From Rhinopomastus cyanomelas (Eukaryota; Chordata; Aves; Bucerotiformes; Rhinopomastidae), in contig VXBP01005608.1 of NCBI GenBank assembly GCA_013400115.1, forward strand, positions 104,022-168,021: a DNA stretch of 64,000 nt, in the 5' to 3' direction. Position 1 is the first letter of the stretch, and the number at the start of each line of letters is the position of its first letter. Under the pieces are notes generated by a model. The model was given only the letters and a program-made list of their open reading frames with translations. It was not told the DNA's origin and did not search any database. Below are positions 10,186 to 20,453 of the stretch, piece after piece. The position numbers and the translations under genes are program-made.

Positions 10186-11960
10186 TTCTTGCACACGTAT
10201 GTATCATAGGAAATGGATGTGCAGTATGCTGTAGCACAATAGTAAACATGCTGTGGTATTTAATTTTGTAGTTAACTTTTACATTACAAATCATAGTGAC
10301 ACTTCACCAGACTAATTTTGAATGAAAGCTCATCTGTTAATACTTTTATTTTATTTAGACTCGTTTCTTCCCGTTCACTCTGAATATACTAGAAATAACA
10401 ACTTTGTTTCAGGAAGAACCCCAACATGAATTTTATGTTTTACTCATAAATATATATTGACTCATATTGCTGCTTTGCTCTAACCTGGCTGTGGCAGAAG
10501 GCCCACTGTCAGTATGATTCCTGGGCAAAGGAGTTGCAGGAATCCCCTCTGTAATTATGCATTGTGTGTTATTACTATTTTATGTTCACCTTCTAAGCTG
10601 TTTTTAATGGGTGATAACTTCTTTAAAACATTAACATGCAGGATTCTAAGTGCATATAATATATATACACCAAATTTACACTGGAGCTTTATATCGTGCC
10701 ATTACGTATAGGTTTTACCGGTTTTATTTTTTTTATGCTTATTTGCCAAAATCAAGTTTAGCAGGCTAGAATTTAACCAAAACCACCAGTTTATAATTTT
10801 TTTCCTAACCAACAAATAGTGTAACTCCAGCATTTTTTTCCTAAGCAATAATTTTCTCTAGATCTACATGCCAATAACAAGCTTCATTTATGTCAGGGCA
10901 ACTCCAAAAATTGCCTACTACTTCTGTGAGCCCAGCAAAACCTGAGCAAGTTCAGCAAAGGGCAGCTGCAATACATAACGGCTTGAAAGATATTTGAAAG
11001 ATATTCGCCTCTTGCTGCTCTGAATGGGTGGCTGTAATGAAATAGCTTGACCTTTAATTCAGAGTGCTCTTATTTGTGTTGGCATGAAATGACTCAATGC
11101 TTAAAAAACCAAAAAATAAGCTGAAATTAAGGCATGAAATTTAAAAATAAAAGTCTTCTGTGGCTGTTTTGTGTGACTGAAGTTTAGCTAAACACTTACA
11201 GTTCCTTGGTTTTCAAAGGAATGTGAGTCATGTTTCCCATAATCCATAAATTTTAAATTTTAATACAAATTACTCTGAACCCAAAGCAGAGGCAAAGACG
11301 GTTTTCAGTCTAGTGTTTCAGCATGTGATTAGGGATCATTAAACTTCTCAACTGACCTCTAAGAGTTGTAGTTGGACCTCACCAAAAGTTTTTTTGAAAA
11401 TTCATTTCTAATTTTGAAAAATTTATTCTCAAGCTAATTTCCCAAAGTGACAAAAGAAGACATTTTGGAGCTGACTTAATTGCCTTAAGTCCTGCATTGT
11501 CACTCTCACCTCAGTGGGTATTGCTGGAAGCATATTTGCAGTTGTACTTCATGGAGCTCAATCACTGTTCTTTCAAACAGGTACAGCTCTTTTCAGTGGA
11601 GCTTTTCCTTTTTTTCATTAGTGTAAAGCCAGACCCTGAGTCGTAACGGATTATGCTGGCAGCTATTATGTCCTATTAAGGTGTTTGCTAGGGCTTTTAT
11701 TTTACTTGTCTGATATCCAGGATTTTCACCTTATCTTCTGATAAGGCATGTGGACAGAAAAGTACTGATCTGTCTGATGTTATTTTTTCCCTTTTGTTTT
11801 TTTACTCTTTTTTTTAAGTTTTTCACTGGATGAAATAAAGTGGAGAGGATAGGAAGGAAAATGACAGATCCAAGGAAGATATATCAAGAGCTGTACAAAG
11901 CAAAGATAAGAACTTCTATTTTCCTCCTTTATTATAATTTTAAAATCAGGTCCCACTACC
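10186..11960. other. Unannotated AT-rich DNA
   Basis: No repeat family or exon is recognised. Around 10939-10980 there is a phrase (TTCAGCAAAGGGCAGCTGCA) that faintly recalls the CR1 'ERVQRRA' region, but the surroundings do not support it. Confidence 0.55.
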
Positions 11961-12260
11961 TCATAGAATCATAGAATTCATTGGATTGGAACATCCTTTA
12001 AAGGTCATCAAGTTCAACCCCGGGAGTGAGCAAGGACATCTACAACTAGATCAGTTTTCTCAGAGCCTCATCCAGCCTGCCACTGAATGTCCCAAGGGAT
12101 GGGCCCTCCTCCATGTCTCTGGAGAACCTGTTCCAGTGACCTGTCACCCTCACTGTCAAGAACCTCTTCATTGTATCTAGTGTAAGCCTTCTGTCTTTTA
12201 GTTTAAAACCATCACACCTTGTCTTGTCACAACAGGCCTTGCTGAAAGTCCCTGCTTGAC
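11961..12260 (-). mobile_element. Old antisense CR1 3' fragment
   Basis: It starts with TCATAGAATCATAGAATTC, the inverted terminal repeat, and continues with TTTAAAGGTCATCAAGTTCAAC. The reverse of the 3' UTR and last ORF2 codons follows (CTGGAGAACCTGTTCCAGTG, CACCCTCACTGT, ATCACACCTTGTCTTGTCAC). Divergence from the young copies is high and the tail belongs to another, older subfamily. Confidence 0.88.
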
Positions 12261-15200
12261 ACCAAGTACATATATCTTGGTGCTAGTTTGTAGATGCAGC
12301 CAGGAACGGCCACATCACAGAAAACAGGCTTATTTGAAATGTTCTTCCCAATGAGAGAATCATTCGGTTCTCTCCCTTCTCTGTTCTTCTGCCATAGGAA
12401 TTATCATCACAACTTGCTGTGGAATCACTCAGATATAGCAGCAGCTCTGGCATGCACAGGCAGAGTTTAACTAACTGGTGAGAGGTGGATTCCAGAAAAG
12501 CACACAGCTGGGTTTTACCTCCTCATTCCCTGAGGCATATTCTCTCTTAGAAGCACAGAACATGGCTTTCTGAATGCAAGTATTCTACAAGACCTTTATT
12601 TAAATCATCATCTCATTCTCTGTTGGTTAAACAGAGCCCTGCATAATAAAATTGCTGCTGCATGACTGTGCTTGCACTGACCAAAACACATCACTTCTGA
12701 AAGCACTCTGCTCTTCAACAGGAGCTTTCAGCTCAAGAGCAAAAACCCTGGGGCAGCAAAAAAAGAGGAGGAAAAATCTTTACTTTTAATTACCTTGAAA
12801 ACAGGCTTCTCTGAGCTTCAGTTTTCCCACCAGCCTGCCTGGTAAGCAGTTGACAAGCACAACACAGGCGATCAAATAAGGTTCTCTGGCTGAAACAATT
12901 ACTGGCCAGATGAGAGAAAAGCCCTAATGCAAGCACAGGTAGTGTGTCCCAGTAGCATTTCCTTGAATCTATACCAAAGCCTTTTGCTGCTAGAGCAGTA
13001 ATGTATAGATTTTTGACAAGGAAGTGATTTTTGATGGAGGTGGCAGTATCATACAACTCTCTTGCTCTTTTGTCAGCATAGCAATCGAGCTGTCTCCTCT
13101 CAAGTAAAAGGGAAAAATGCCAAGGGAAATAAAATCAGTCAGGCAAACTTTCTACATTCGGACTGATGAGCTGCAAGCTCTTGTTTGGAAAATTTAAGAC
13201 ACTACAAGCTCAGAAGCCTTTTTGCCAATGCAGAGTTTTAAATGATAATGCAAAGGCTTTTGTGAGATTGTTCACAATTTACTCTAATAAAACCGGTTCC
13301 GCTGTGAGTTTAACAAGTGCTGCTTCTGTGTGATATGTAGCAATACTGCAGGGACATCTCCTTAGATTTTGATGGTAGGAATCTCAGAGCTATGCTCTGT
13401 GGTTTTGCTTTGCTTTTGGGGGTTTTGAGCAGAGATTTCACAGAGAATGTGAGGGAAAGGATACTCAAGAAGTTAGTCCTGGGGGAACCTCTGGTTACAG
13501 GCACTTTAGAAATAGAGACCTAGGAAGGGTTCAGATGTAGATTTATACTGAACAGTGCAAACTTGTCCATCTTATTAACTGGATTCTAAATTTAATTACA
13601 TCTCAATTTCTGAGCCTTACATGCTTTCCCTGGACATTTCAGAGCTCTACTACAAAAAAAAAAAGGAATTTTATGCAGACATTTTCTCAATTCACTGATG
13701 TGCTGGAGATGGGAAAATTTTAGCTGAAATAAACAGAACTAGGCTGAACTTACCCTATCCCTGTTCCCAGCCATCTGGTTTAATTTCTCTCGTCTGATAA
13801 TGAGCCGCCATTGTCATTTACTCCTCTAGTAGATTCTTGGACCTGTTCTCAACCTTGCAATCTCTAATATTGCCGGAAGAGTTTACAAAGATAGCCTGGA
13901 AGGTAGCCGCAAAGGCATTCTCATTACTTTAATGAGTTTCTGACCACTGGTCCAGGCTATCAGCCCTATATTTAATTAAAGTAGCACAAGCTGTGTATCC
14001 ACCAAATGTCTAGGCAAAGGTCAACAATCTGTTCCAGGCTCCAGCGTTCTTGTAATTGTTGTTAGGATTGGAGGAAGGCTCTAAAAAAGATGGAAGCCTA
14101 GCTTAGAGCTTTTTTAGGGATGCTGTGGTCCTGTTCCATTTCCCCTCTCAACCTTGAACTCTCTCAGACAGTTAACTGCATTCTTCCATCACTTTTGAGG
14201 GGAAGATATTTGGCTCTTGCATTCTCTGTACCAGTACTAGCCCCTTAATATACAAATTGGTGTCAGCACTGGGACAGGGTTGGGGCTTCATGGATAAGGG
14301 TAAGGGAAAAAATTAAAGATCATCTCTGACCTGGGTTATTTTAAGCTTCAGTAGGGCAACATCTTTCAAACACTTAACTCCAGCATGTACGTGAATTCAT
14401 AGCTTTTGAAAAATCTTGATGTGGATGTTTTCCTTCCTTCTAGTTTTCCACCCTGTTATCTCTTGAGGCAAATTCAGCAGAGAGGAAATTATTACCCACA
14501 CCCAGGAGTGTGGGTAAAGGAGTGTTCTCAGGGCTAAAGTTAAAAGGTTTCTTATTCAATACTCAGGTTATTTTCTTCATCATAAACAAACAAGTATCAG
14601 TTTGACAGTAGGAAGATGGGGAAGCAGACTTTGCCTTGACCACAGAATCTGTCTTGGGACTGAATTCCTTCTAAAACATTAATTTCAATATTTAAAAGTA
14701 ATTGGGTAAGTGTTGAATGGACAAGACCATTTTAGAAAAGGCTGAAGTTCTGTTCTGATGTCTGGGGTTGTACAAGAGTGAGAATTAACATCTGAAGCGT
14801 AAAGGCAGGAATGGATTTTATTATGAGCTTTTCTTTCTCAAAACTTGAATGACGTTGACCTTGAAATGTTAATCTTACTGAACTACAGAGCAAATATCAA
14901 ATGTCAGGAAAATCCAAATAGAGGTGTGGACTTTGAGTACTTAAATTAGTCTACCTTTAAACAGAAAGGGGTTTAAAACTGATTAGGAGAGCTGTTCCTT
15001 GACTCTAATATGGACAGAAATGGTCATTCAAGATTCTGTGGTTGGCTGATAGAGAAATAAGAGCAGAGAAGGGTGATAACCTTCCATGGTTACCCGTAGT
15101 TATCCATGGAACTTCTGTTCATAGTCTGCCACCTAGAGCAGAGCAGTTCTCTTTAAATTCATTCATCTTTCCAAAGCCAGAAGACACTTAGGCACCTGAG

Positions 15201-15280
15201 GCCTGTGTCTCTGGTTTGCCTTTTTATCTGTTTCTTTCCCTGAGCTGCATCCACTACTGCCAGTAGGATTTGTGTCTACC
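12261..15280. other. Unannotated AT-rich DNA
   Basis: Three kilobases with no recognisable gene, repeat family or RNA. Frames longer than 60 codons at 12790-13056 and 13310-13504 (minus) have no family features and lie in AT-rich context. Confidence 0.6.
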
Positions 15281-15335
15281 TGAGCTGGACTAAGTAATCT
15301 GTAGAGATCCCTTCCAATCCCCACAATTCTGAGCC
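15281..15335 (+). mobile_element. Very short, old CR1 tail
   Basis: TGAGCTGGACTAAGTAATCT, then GAGATCCCTTCCAATCCC and CAATTCTG, match the last ~55 bases of CR1 (GGACTAGATGATCT..GGTCCCTTCCAATCCC..ATTCTG). Only the tail is present and it is diverged. Confidence 0.65.
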
Positions 15336-15380
15336 TGTGGCTCTGCCTCTATATCTGACTGACTAGCAGCACATTGTCAT

Positions 15381-15655
15381 ATCATAGAACCATTAGGGGA
15401 TGGAAGTGACCTCGAAAGATCACCCAGTCCAATTGCCCTGCCACAGCAGGATCACCTACACCAAGTTGCACAGGAACACATCCAGGTGGGTTTTAAACAT
15501 CTCCAGTGAAAGACTCCACAACACCTCTGGACAGCCTGTTCCAGTGCTCTGTCACCTCACTGTGAAGAAGTTCCTTCTCATATTTATATGGAATCTTCTG
15601 TGTTGCAGCTTACACCTATTGCCCCTCATCCTATCACTAGATGACATTGAGACCA
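15381..15655 (-). mobile_element. Antisense CR1 3' fragment
   Basis: It begins ATCATAGAACCATTAGGG and runs back through the 3' UTR (CAGCAGGATCACCTACACC) into the ORF2 end (CCTGTTCCAGTGCTCTGTCA, CCTCATCCTATCACTAGATG). The reading frame is interrupted. Divergence is moderate. Its position 55 bases downstream of another CR1 tail in opposite orientation suggests clustering of insertions. Confidence 0.9.
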
Positions 15656-15837
15656 AAACCAACTGTACCATAAACTAGTTAGCCATGGCAACAGCTTGAG
15701 AAAGGCACAGCAAAAAAAGACATTTACTAAGATTTAATAGAAGGCAACTGGTCCAGTTTTGAGACTGTTATTATTATTTAAATCATGTTGTCTGAAGTGA
15801 ACAGGACCACAATTTAATATCAAAGAAAGGAAAGCAA

Positions 15838-15842
15838 AGCAG
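15838..15842. repeat. Candidate 5-bp target-site duplication (left)
   Basis: AGCAG here and at 17258-17262 flanks the putative LTR at 15843-17257. Five bases would fit ERVL-like integration. Such a short match could be chance. Confidence 0.4.
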
Positions 15843-15910
15843 TGAGGTCTCAATGGCATCTCGGATAAAATTCACCAGACAACTGATGGCTTAAGGAAAC
15901 TTCAGAAAGG

Positions 15911-15916
15911 TTTATT
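15911..15916 (-). promoter_or_regulatory. Candidate polyadenylation signal of LTR copy A
   Basis: TTTATT on the plus strand is AATAAA in the orientation of the element. It lies in the TTAATAAACC context that is also present in copy B at 53632-53637, as expected of the R region of an LTR. Confidence 0.5.
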
Positions 15917-16077
15917 AACACTAACTACACACAGAAAAGGTTATGCAAGTCGGTGCACACAAACTCTGTCATTAATGCCCTCACAGAACATGAGAAAACA
16001 GAATGGTAAACCACTCCAGTTTGGGCCTTGGATCTTCTTCTAATTTAGAGACCTGGGAAGGAAAGCATGTCAGTCCG

Positions 16078-16301
16078 GGATGGCCTGAGTTTCTCAGCGC
16101 CCACACCTGCATCCCTCGGTGCAGCAGACATGCATCCTCAATGCTCTCGGGATGGCCTGAGTCTCTCAGTGCCCACATCTGCATCCCTCGGTGCAGCCGC
16201 ATGCATTTCAGCGTGGCTTCTCCAGCTCAACGCATAGGGATGGCCTGACTGATCAGTGCCCACACCTGCATCCCTCTATACAGCTGCATGCGTTTCAAAA
16301 G
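16078..16301. repeat. Three imperfect tandem repeats inside LTR copy A
   Basis: Units start with GGGATGGCCTGA at 16078, 16150 and 16238. Each continues with a TCTCAG/ATCAG-TGCCCACAYCTGCATCC core followed by a TGCAGC-GCATGC-like part. Unit lengths are about 72, 88 and 64 bases, so the repeats differ by indels at their ends. They are absent from the related copy B, so the amplification happened in one lineage of the family. Repeats of this kind are common in LTR U3 enhancers, but function is not shown. Confidence 0.85.
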
Positions 16302-16439
16302 GCCCAGTCTCTGTCTTTCACATCCAAGGTTTGAGGATTCTCCAGTCCTCCTGCTTTCTTTAGCGAAGCACGAAGGAGCTCTCCCCCAAACCCAAGCGCT
16401 GCCAGTCTTTTCTCAGCGGCAGAAACGACAACATCTCCT

Positions 16440-17090
16440 CCTGCTGCTCACTCCAAAAAGGCGGCGGCCCAGTCACAGGGCCCCAGCCGCGTGCGGGGTC
16501 CAACATGGAGACTGACCGCATGGCGTCAGCAGGGCCGCACCCCCCCCCACTCCACACGTGGCCAAGAGGGTCTTCCAGACCTCCTCTCCTCTCCTCTCCC
16601 TCCCCTGTCTCAGCTCCAGGGGGAAGAGGAGTAGCCCAGCTCACCAATGCTGAAGGCTGTCCGTGGTGGGGGTCGTGATGGCATTTCTGCACCAGTCTTG
16701 CTTCTCCAGTCCGGGCGCGGTGCGGCGACGAGCAGCGGCGGCACCGCGCTGCTGCTGCGGGAGCTGCTTCGGTCCGCGGCTTTTTCTCCGGTCTGGGGCC
16801 ACTACTTCTTAGGTCCGGGGCCGCACGAAAGTTGCGGCCGGGGTCGCTTCCAGACCCCGCGGCGGCAGGTGCCCGCCGGCGATGGGGTCAGGCGGGAGCC
16901 GCAGCTGGCTCGGGGTTGCCGCGGCTGGCTCGGGGGGCCGTGGCAGGTCGCAGCTGCTTCAGGAGCTGCTGCTCACCAGAGCTGCAGTTCCCCCGGAGCC
17001 GCTGTCCTCGCCCCTCCCCCCCACCGCCCGTTCCCGGGGCCGTGGCGGGGGGCGCTCCTTTCAGGGCCACAGCCCGTGAAAAGAGGGCGA
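16440..17090. other. CpG-rich island inside LTR copy A
   Basis: This block is strikingly GC- and CpG-rich (GCGGCGACGAGCAGCGGCGG, GCCCGCCGGCG and so on) compared with the AT-rich flanks. It contains long Ala/Gly/Arg-rich open frames on both strands, which is typical of GC-rich non-coding DNA. Its CpG content has not decayed much, which suggests a fairly young element or protection from methylation. It could act as a promoter of the LTR. A host-gene CpG island is the alternative, but no exon follows. Confidence 0.7.
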
Positions 17091-17257
17091 ACAAAGACCC
17101 TGCCCTGGTTTTTACAGGCTGCCTTAGCCTGCCTTTCAGGGACAGGTCACAGGACAGACGCTTCTGGGAAAGGGTCCTGAGACCTGTGCAACCGGGAACA
17201 GGTCCCCCAGAACACAACAAAACTTTTCTTTCTCATGAAAGCACTTCTACAGGTTCT

Positions 17258-17262
17258 AGCAG
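17258..17262. repeat. Candidate 5-bp target-site duplication (right)
   Basis: Second copy of AGCAG; see the left copy at 15838-15842. Confidence 0.4.
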
Positions 17263-18456
17263 TTTTCAAACTGCAACACTTTGTAATCATCTCTGGTAGC
17301 TGCATTTCAGTAGCTTGTGATACTTATAGAATGCCTGATGAGAATCAACTGCCTATGAGGTTTTGATTTTCTTAAAGGAAATACCTACTGTTTGTTGTAT
17401 TTAGTTGAATAGACATGGAACAAATATAAAACTACTTAGCAATAAGAGCATTTGGGTTTGAATTACATCTTCAAAAACAATATGAATTTCCTTCTCCCTT
17501 TTTTTTGTGGATGCAAATAGAAAACATCTTCCCTACAGAATGAAATCTGCTTCACAGGATCACAAAGACAGAATTGGAATTTTACCTGCTTAAGGTAATT
17601 GATATTAACTGCTTGGGGATGCACTTTAAAAAGGCAACATAACTAGATATTTCCTTAATGCTGAAACACCATTACACAAATCTGTTTCTAATGTGTTTGG
17701 GATCTTTTCATGATACTTACTCTGAAGCTTTTCCTGTTTCTTTGCTGCTGGTTGCCCCCTGCTGTTTTTACTATTGTTCTCTGAAAGGAAAATTTAGCAG
17801 CCACATTTCTTTGATTTTAGAGATAGCCACCTATAAATATGTATATGGATGCACCAATGTGCTGGTGTATACCTGTATGAAATCAAAGTGCATACATACA
17901 TCATTTCCTATCTTAGCTTTTCATTCAATAAAAGGCACTGTGAAAAATGAATAGAAGTCATTGATGCTTGGCTTGCAATTAAATAAGATTTTCCTATACT
18001 TAATATAACAGAAACCAATAAACCACCTGGATTAACCTGGATGCTTTAGTCCAGAAGTACTGTGTGGTAATCCCTTGTAGGGTCATATTAAAATAGATGG
18101 AAACCTGTTACAACCAAAAGAGAATGCTTTTTCCCTGCAGTGTCATTGTTTGAGAGAACTGAAGAGTTTGCTGTGCTCAAAAAACTGACCAGATACAGCT
18201 CTGTCACTTGTGTGATTCCCACTAGGAAAGTTTGCTGCTGGTAAAGAAAAAGACAAAGGTGTTTTTGCTGTTGGTTTTCTATTAATCTGGCAGCTAAGTA
18301 AACTCTCTCAGTAAACCTATTAGCAATGCCAGAGTGATGTTTGACTTCAGAGCCCTTGCAAAAATTTGCAGTCAGTTTTGCAGTTCCAGTTTGTGACCCC
18401 AACCTGCAAGTCTTTGTTCTAATGTTACCTGCTCTGTCTAACTTAGGTCATAAATA
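17263..18456. other. Unannotated AT-rich DNA
   Basis: No gene or repeat is recognised. The frame at 17658-17954 has no family features. Confidence 0.6.
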
Positions 18457-19590
18457 TCATAGAATCATAGAATCATTACGGATCGGAAGGGACCTCGAAA
18501 GATCATCTAGTCCAATCCGCCTGCAACAGCAGGATCACCTAAACCAAGTCACACAGGAACCCGTCCGGTCAGGTCTTGAACATCTCCAGTGAGGGAGACT
18601 CCACAACCCCCCTGGGCAGCCTGTTCCAGTGCTCCGTCACCCTCACTGTGAAGAAGTTCCTTCTCAGGTTGATGTGGAACCTCCTATGTTCCAGCTTACA
18701 ACCATTGCCCCTTGTCCTATCACTACATGACACCGAGAACAGCCCAGTGCCATCCTCCTGACACCCACCCCTCAAATATTTGTAGACATTAATGAGGTCA
18801 CCCCTCAGTCTCCTCTTCTCCAAGCTAAAGAGACCCAGCTCCCTCAACCTCTCCTCATAAGGGAGGTGTTCCACCTCTCTTATCATCTTTGTTGCCCTAC
18901 GCTGAACTCTCTCCAGCAGCTCCACATCCCTCTTGTACTGAGGAGCCCAGAACTGGACACAATACTCCAGGTGTGGTCTCACCAGGGCAGAGTAGAGGGG
19001 GAGAAGAACCTCTCTTGATCTGCTAACCACCCCTCTTCTAATCCACCCCAGGATGCTGTTGGCCCTCTTGGCCACAAGAGCACATTGCTGGCTCATAGTC
19101 ATCTTGTTGTCCACCAGGACCCCCAAGTCCCTTTCCCCTACACTACACTCCAACTGGTCAGTCCCCAGCCTATACTGGTACCTAGGGTTGTTCTTGCCCA
19201 GATGCAAGACTCTGCACTTACTCTTGTTATAGCTCATGAGATTTTTCTCTGCCCAGTTCTCCAGCCTGTCCAGATCTCGCTGAATGGCAGCACAGTCTGC
19301 AGGGGTGTCGGTGACACCACCCAGCTTTGTGTCATCAGCAAACTTGCTGACAGTGCATGCCAATCCCTCATCCAAGTCATCAATGAATAGATTGAACAGG
19401 ACCGGTCCCAGCATCGATCCCTGGGGCACTCCACTAGATACAGGCCTCCAACTAGACTCTGTCCCATTGACCACCACTCTCTGACTTCTACCCTGTAGCC
19501 AGTTTACAATCCACCTCACTACCCGAAATCTAGGCCACACTGCCTCAGTTTGTCTGCAAGGATGCTGTGAGAGACCGTGTCAAATATTAT
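18457..19590 (-). mobile_element. Young antisense 5'-truncated CR1 LINE
   Basis: The plus strand starts with TCATAGAATCATAGAATC, the inverted double octamer, and ends at the point matching TTTGACACGGTCTCTCACAG of ORF2. It is very similar to the copy at 1306-2848, in the same subfamily and opposite orientation. The element is truncated inside the RT domain just after the YLDLRKAFD motif, so the first catalytic Asp is missing. AAATAT stands at both borders (next to 18456 and near 19585-19591), a possible short target duplication. Confidence 0.93.
18569..19540 (-). pseudogene. CR1 ORF2 fragment: RT palm to C-terminus with late nonsense codon
   Basis: The frame encodes 323 residues matching the 1304-2764 protein with roughly ten substitutions. 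It contains GVPQGSMLGP (37-46) and an intact FADD box (67-70), followed by the full C-terminal domain to ESPSLEMFKT. It ends 13 codons early: a TGA stands where the related copy has an Arg codon, and reading through gives PDGFLCDLV. A CGA to TGA change, the usual result of CpG methylation and deamination, explains it. At the N-terminal side a one-base deletion near 19530 (ATTTCGG against ATTTTCGG) breaks the frame with the preceding DTVSHSILADKLRQCG segment. It is dead by truncation and mutation, yet young. Confidence 0.9.
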
Positions 19591-20370
19591 AACCAGAGTA
19601 CTGAAGTTTGTTCATTGGCTGCAAGTCCCCAGATATTTTATATTTTGGAAAGGAAAAATCATTCATAGAGCACTGTGTAGAGTTTCCTTAGCCTATAGTT
19701 GTGATGAGCCTCAATGCAGGATTCCCAGTCCTATTCTGTGCTGGTGCTCAAATTCACCTGGGGAGTTCACTTGGCTGACACGAGTCTGCTGCTGCTCTCA
19801 TGCATGCACCTGGAAAAGTCTTTGCAAATAACTTCTTCAGTTGTGAAATTCTATTGTTGTAAACGTAGAATAGGAATTTATGAGTAATTATTCGTCAGAT
19901 GTTATGTCAGATACAATTATCATGCATTCTTGTTATGTGTATGGAAGACCTGTCTCCTGATTTGTTCCTAAGCCTTTGTGTGATAGAACAGGCAAGTTTC
20001 TTTCAAAACCATGCATCCTAGATGGCATGTACTCTTCTTAGAGAAGCAGACAAAGCTCATAATTATGTTTACAGTGTGGCAAGGTATTTTCTCATGTAAA
20101 TCTGGATAAGGCAGTGGTGCCATGAGGGAATATGGGGTGGAATGAGCAAGAATAGAACCATGTCACTCAGTGGCCTAAAGTCTAAACAGTATTTGAAATC
20201 TAACCTTTATTTAAGATGAAGGAGTTGAGTGGGTAAATAGAAAATTCTGTTCTTTTATTCTAAAGATTCTGGTCTATTCTACACACAAATTTTGCAATCA
20301 GAGCAATGACAGCCCCTGTCCCTCTGATCCAGTTTAGACAAGGAAAAGGACAGTCCCGGCGACAGTTCCT
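19591..20370. other. Unannotated AT-rich DNA
   Basis: Nothing recognisable between two antisense CR1 copies. Confidence 0.55.
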
Positions 20371-20453
20371 CATAGAATCATTAGGGATTGGAAGGGACCT
20401 TGAAAGATCATCTAGTCCAATCACCCTGCAACAGCAGGATCACCTAGACCAAG
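20371..20453 (-). mobile_element. Solo antisense CR1 3' tail
   Basis: About 83 bases, from CATAGAATCATTAGGGATTG to ATCACCTAGACCAAG, matching the last part of CR1 only. CCT (or CCTCA, ambiguous because of the tail) is found at both borders. It is nearly identical to the younger copies, so this is a recent, very strongly truncated insertion. Confidence 0.9.

Larger units (their letters stand above)
15843..17257 (-). mobile_element. Putative solo LTR of an endogenous retrovirus family (copy A)
   Basis: Read on the minus strand, this 1.4-kb unit begins near GTAGAAGTGCTTTCATGAG, has a very GC- and CpG-rich interior (about 16440-17090) and three tandem repeats. It ends with an AATAAA signal (reverse complement at 15911-15916) followed about 70 bases later by ACCTCA. 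A second unit at 52391-53704 on the plus strand shares, in the same order, GTGCTTTCATGA, CCTTAAACCTT-like, GACATGCTTTCC..AGGTCTCTAA, CATAACCTTTT, TTAATAAAC, TTGTCTGG and GAGA..GACC. This is how two copies of one LTR family at different ages would look. No gag, pol or env is visible beside it, so it would be a solo LTR. It starts AG rather than TG if the AGCAG duplication is right. A non-LTR non-autonomous element is the alternative. Confidence 0.6.

Noticed and set aside
10939..10990. Possible CR1 trace (TTCAGCAAAGGGCAGCTGCA)
   Set aside because: One short phrase only. No CR1 homology on either side.
16078..16301. CRISPR-like array
   Set aside because: Units are adjacent and unequal in length, without unique spacers, and the genome is eukaryotic. 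It is a tandem repeat in an LTR.
16647..17299. Several Ala/Gly/Arg/Pro-rich open frames on both strands
   Set aside because: GC-rich DNA lacks stop codons. The frames overlap on both strands and lie inside the putative LTR, with no domain visible.
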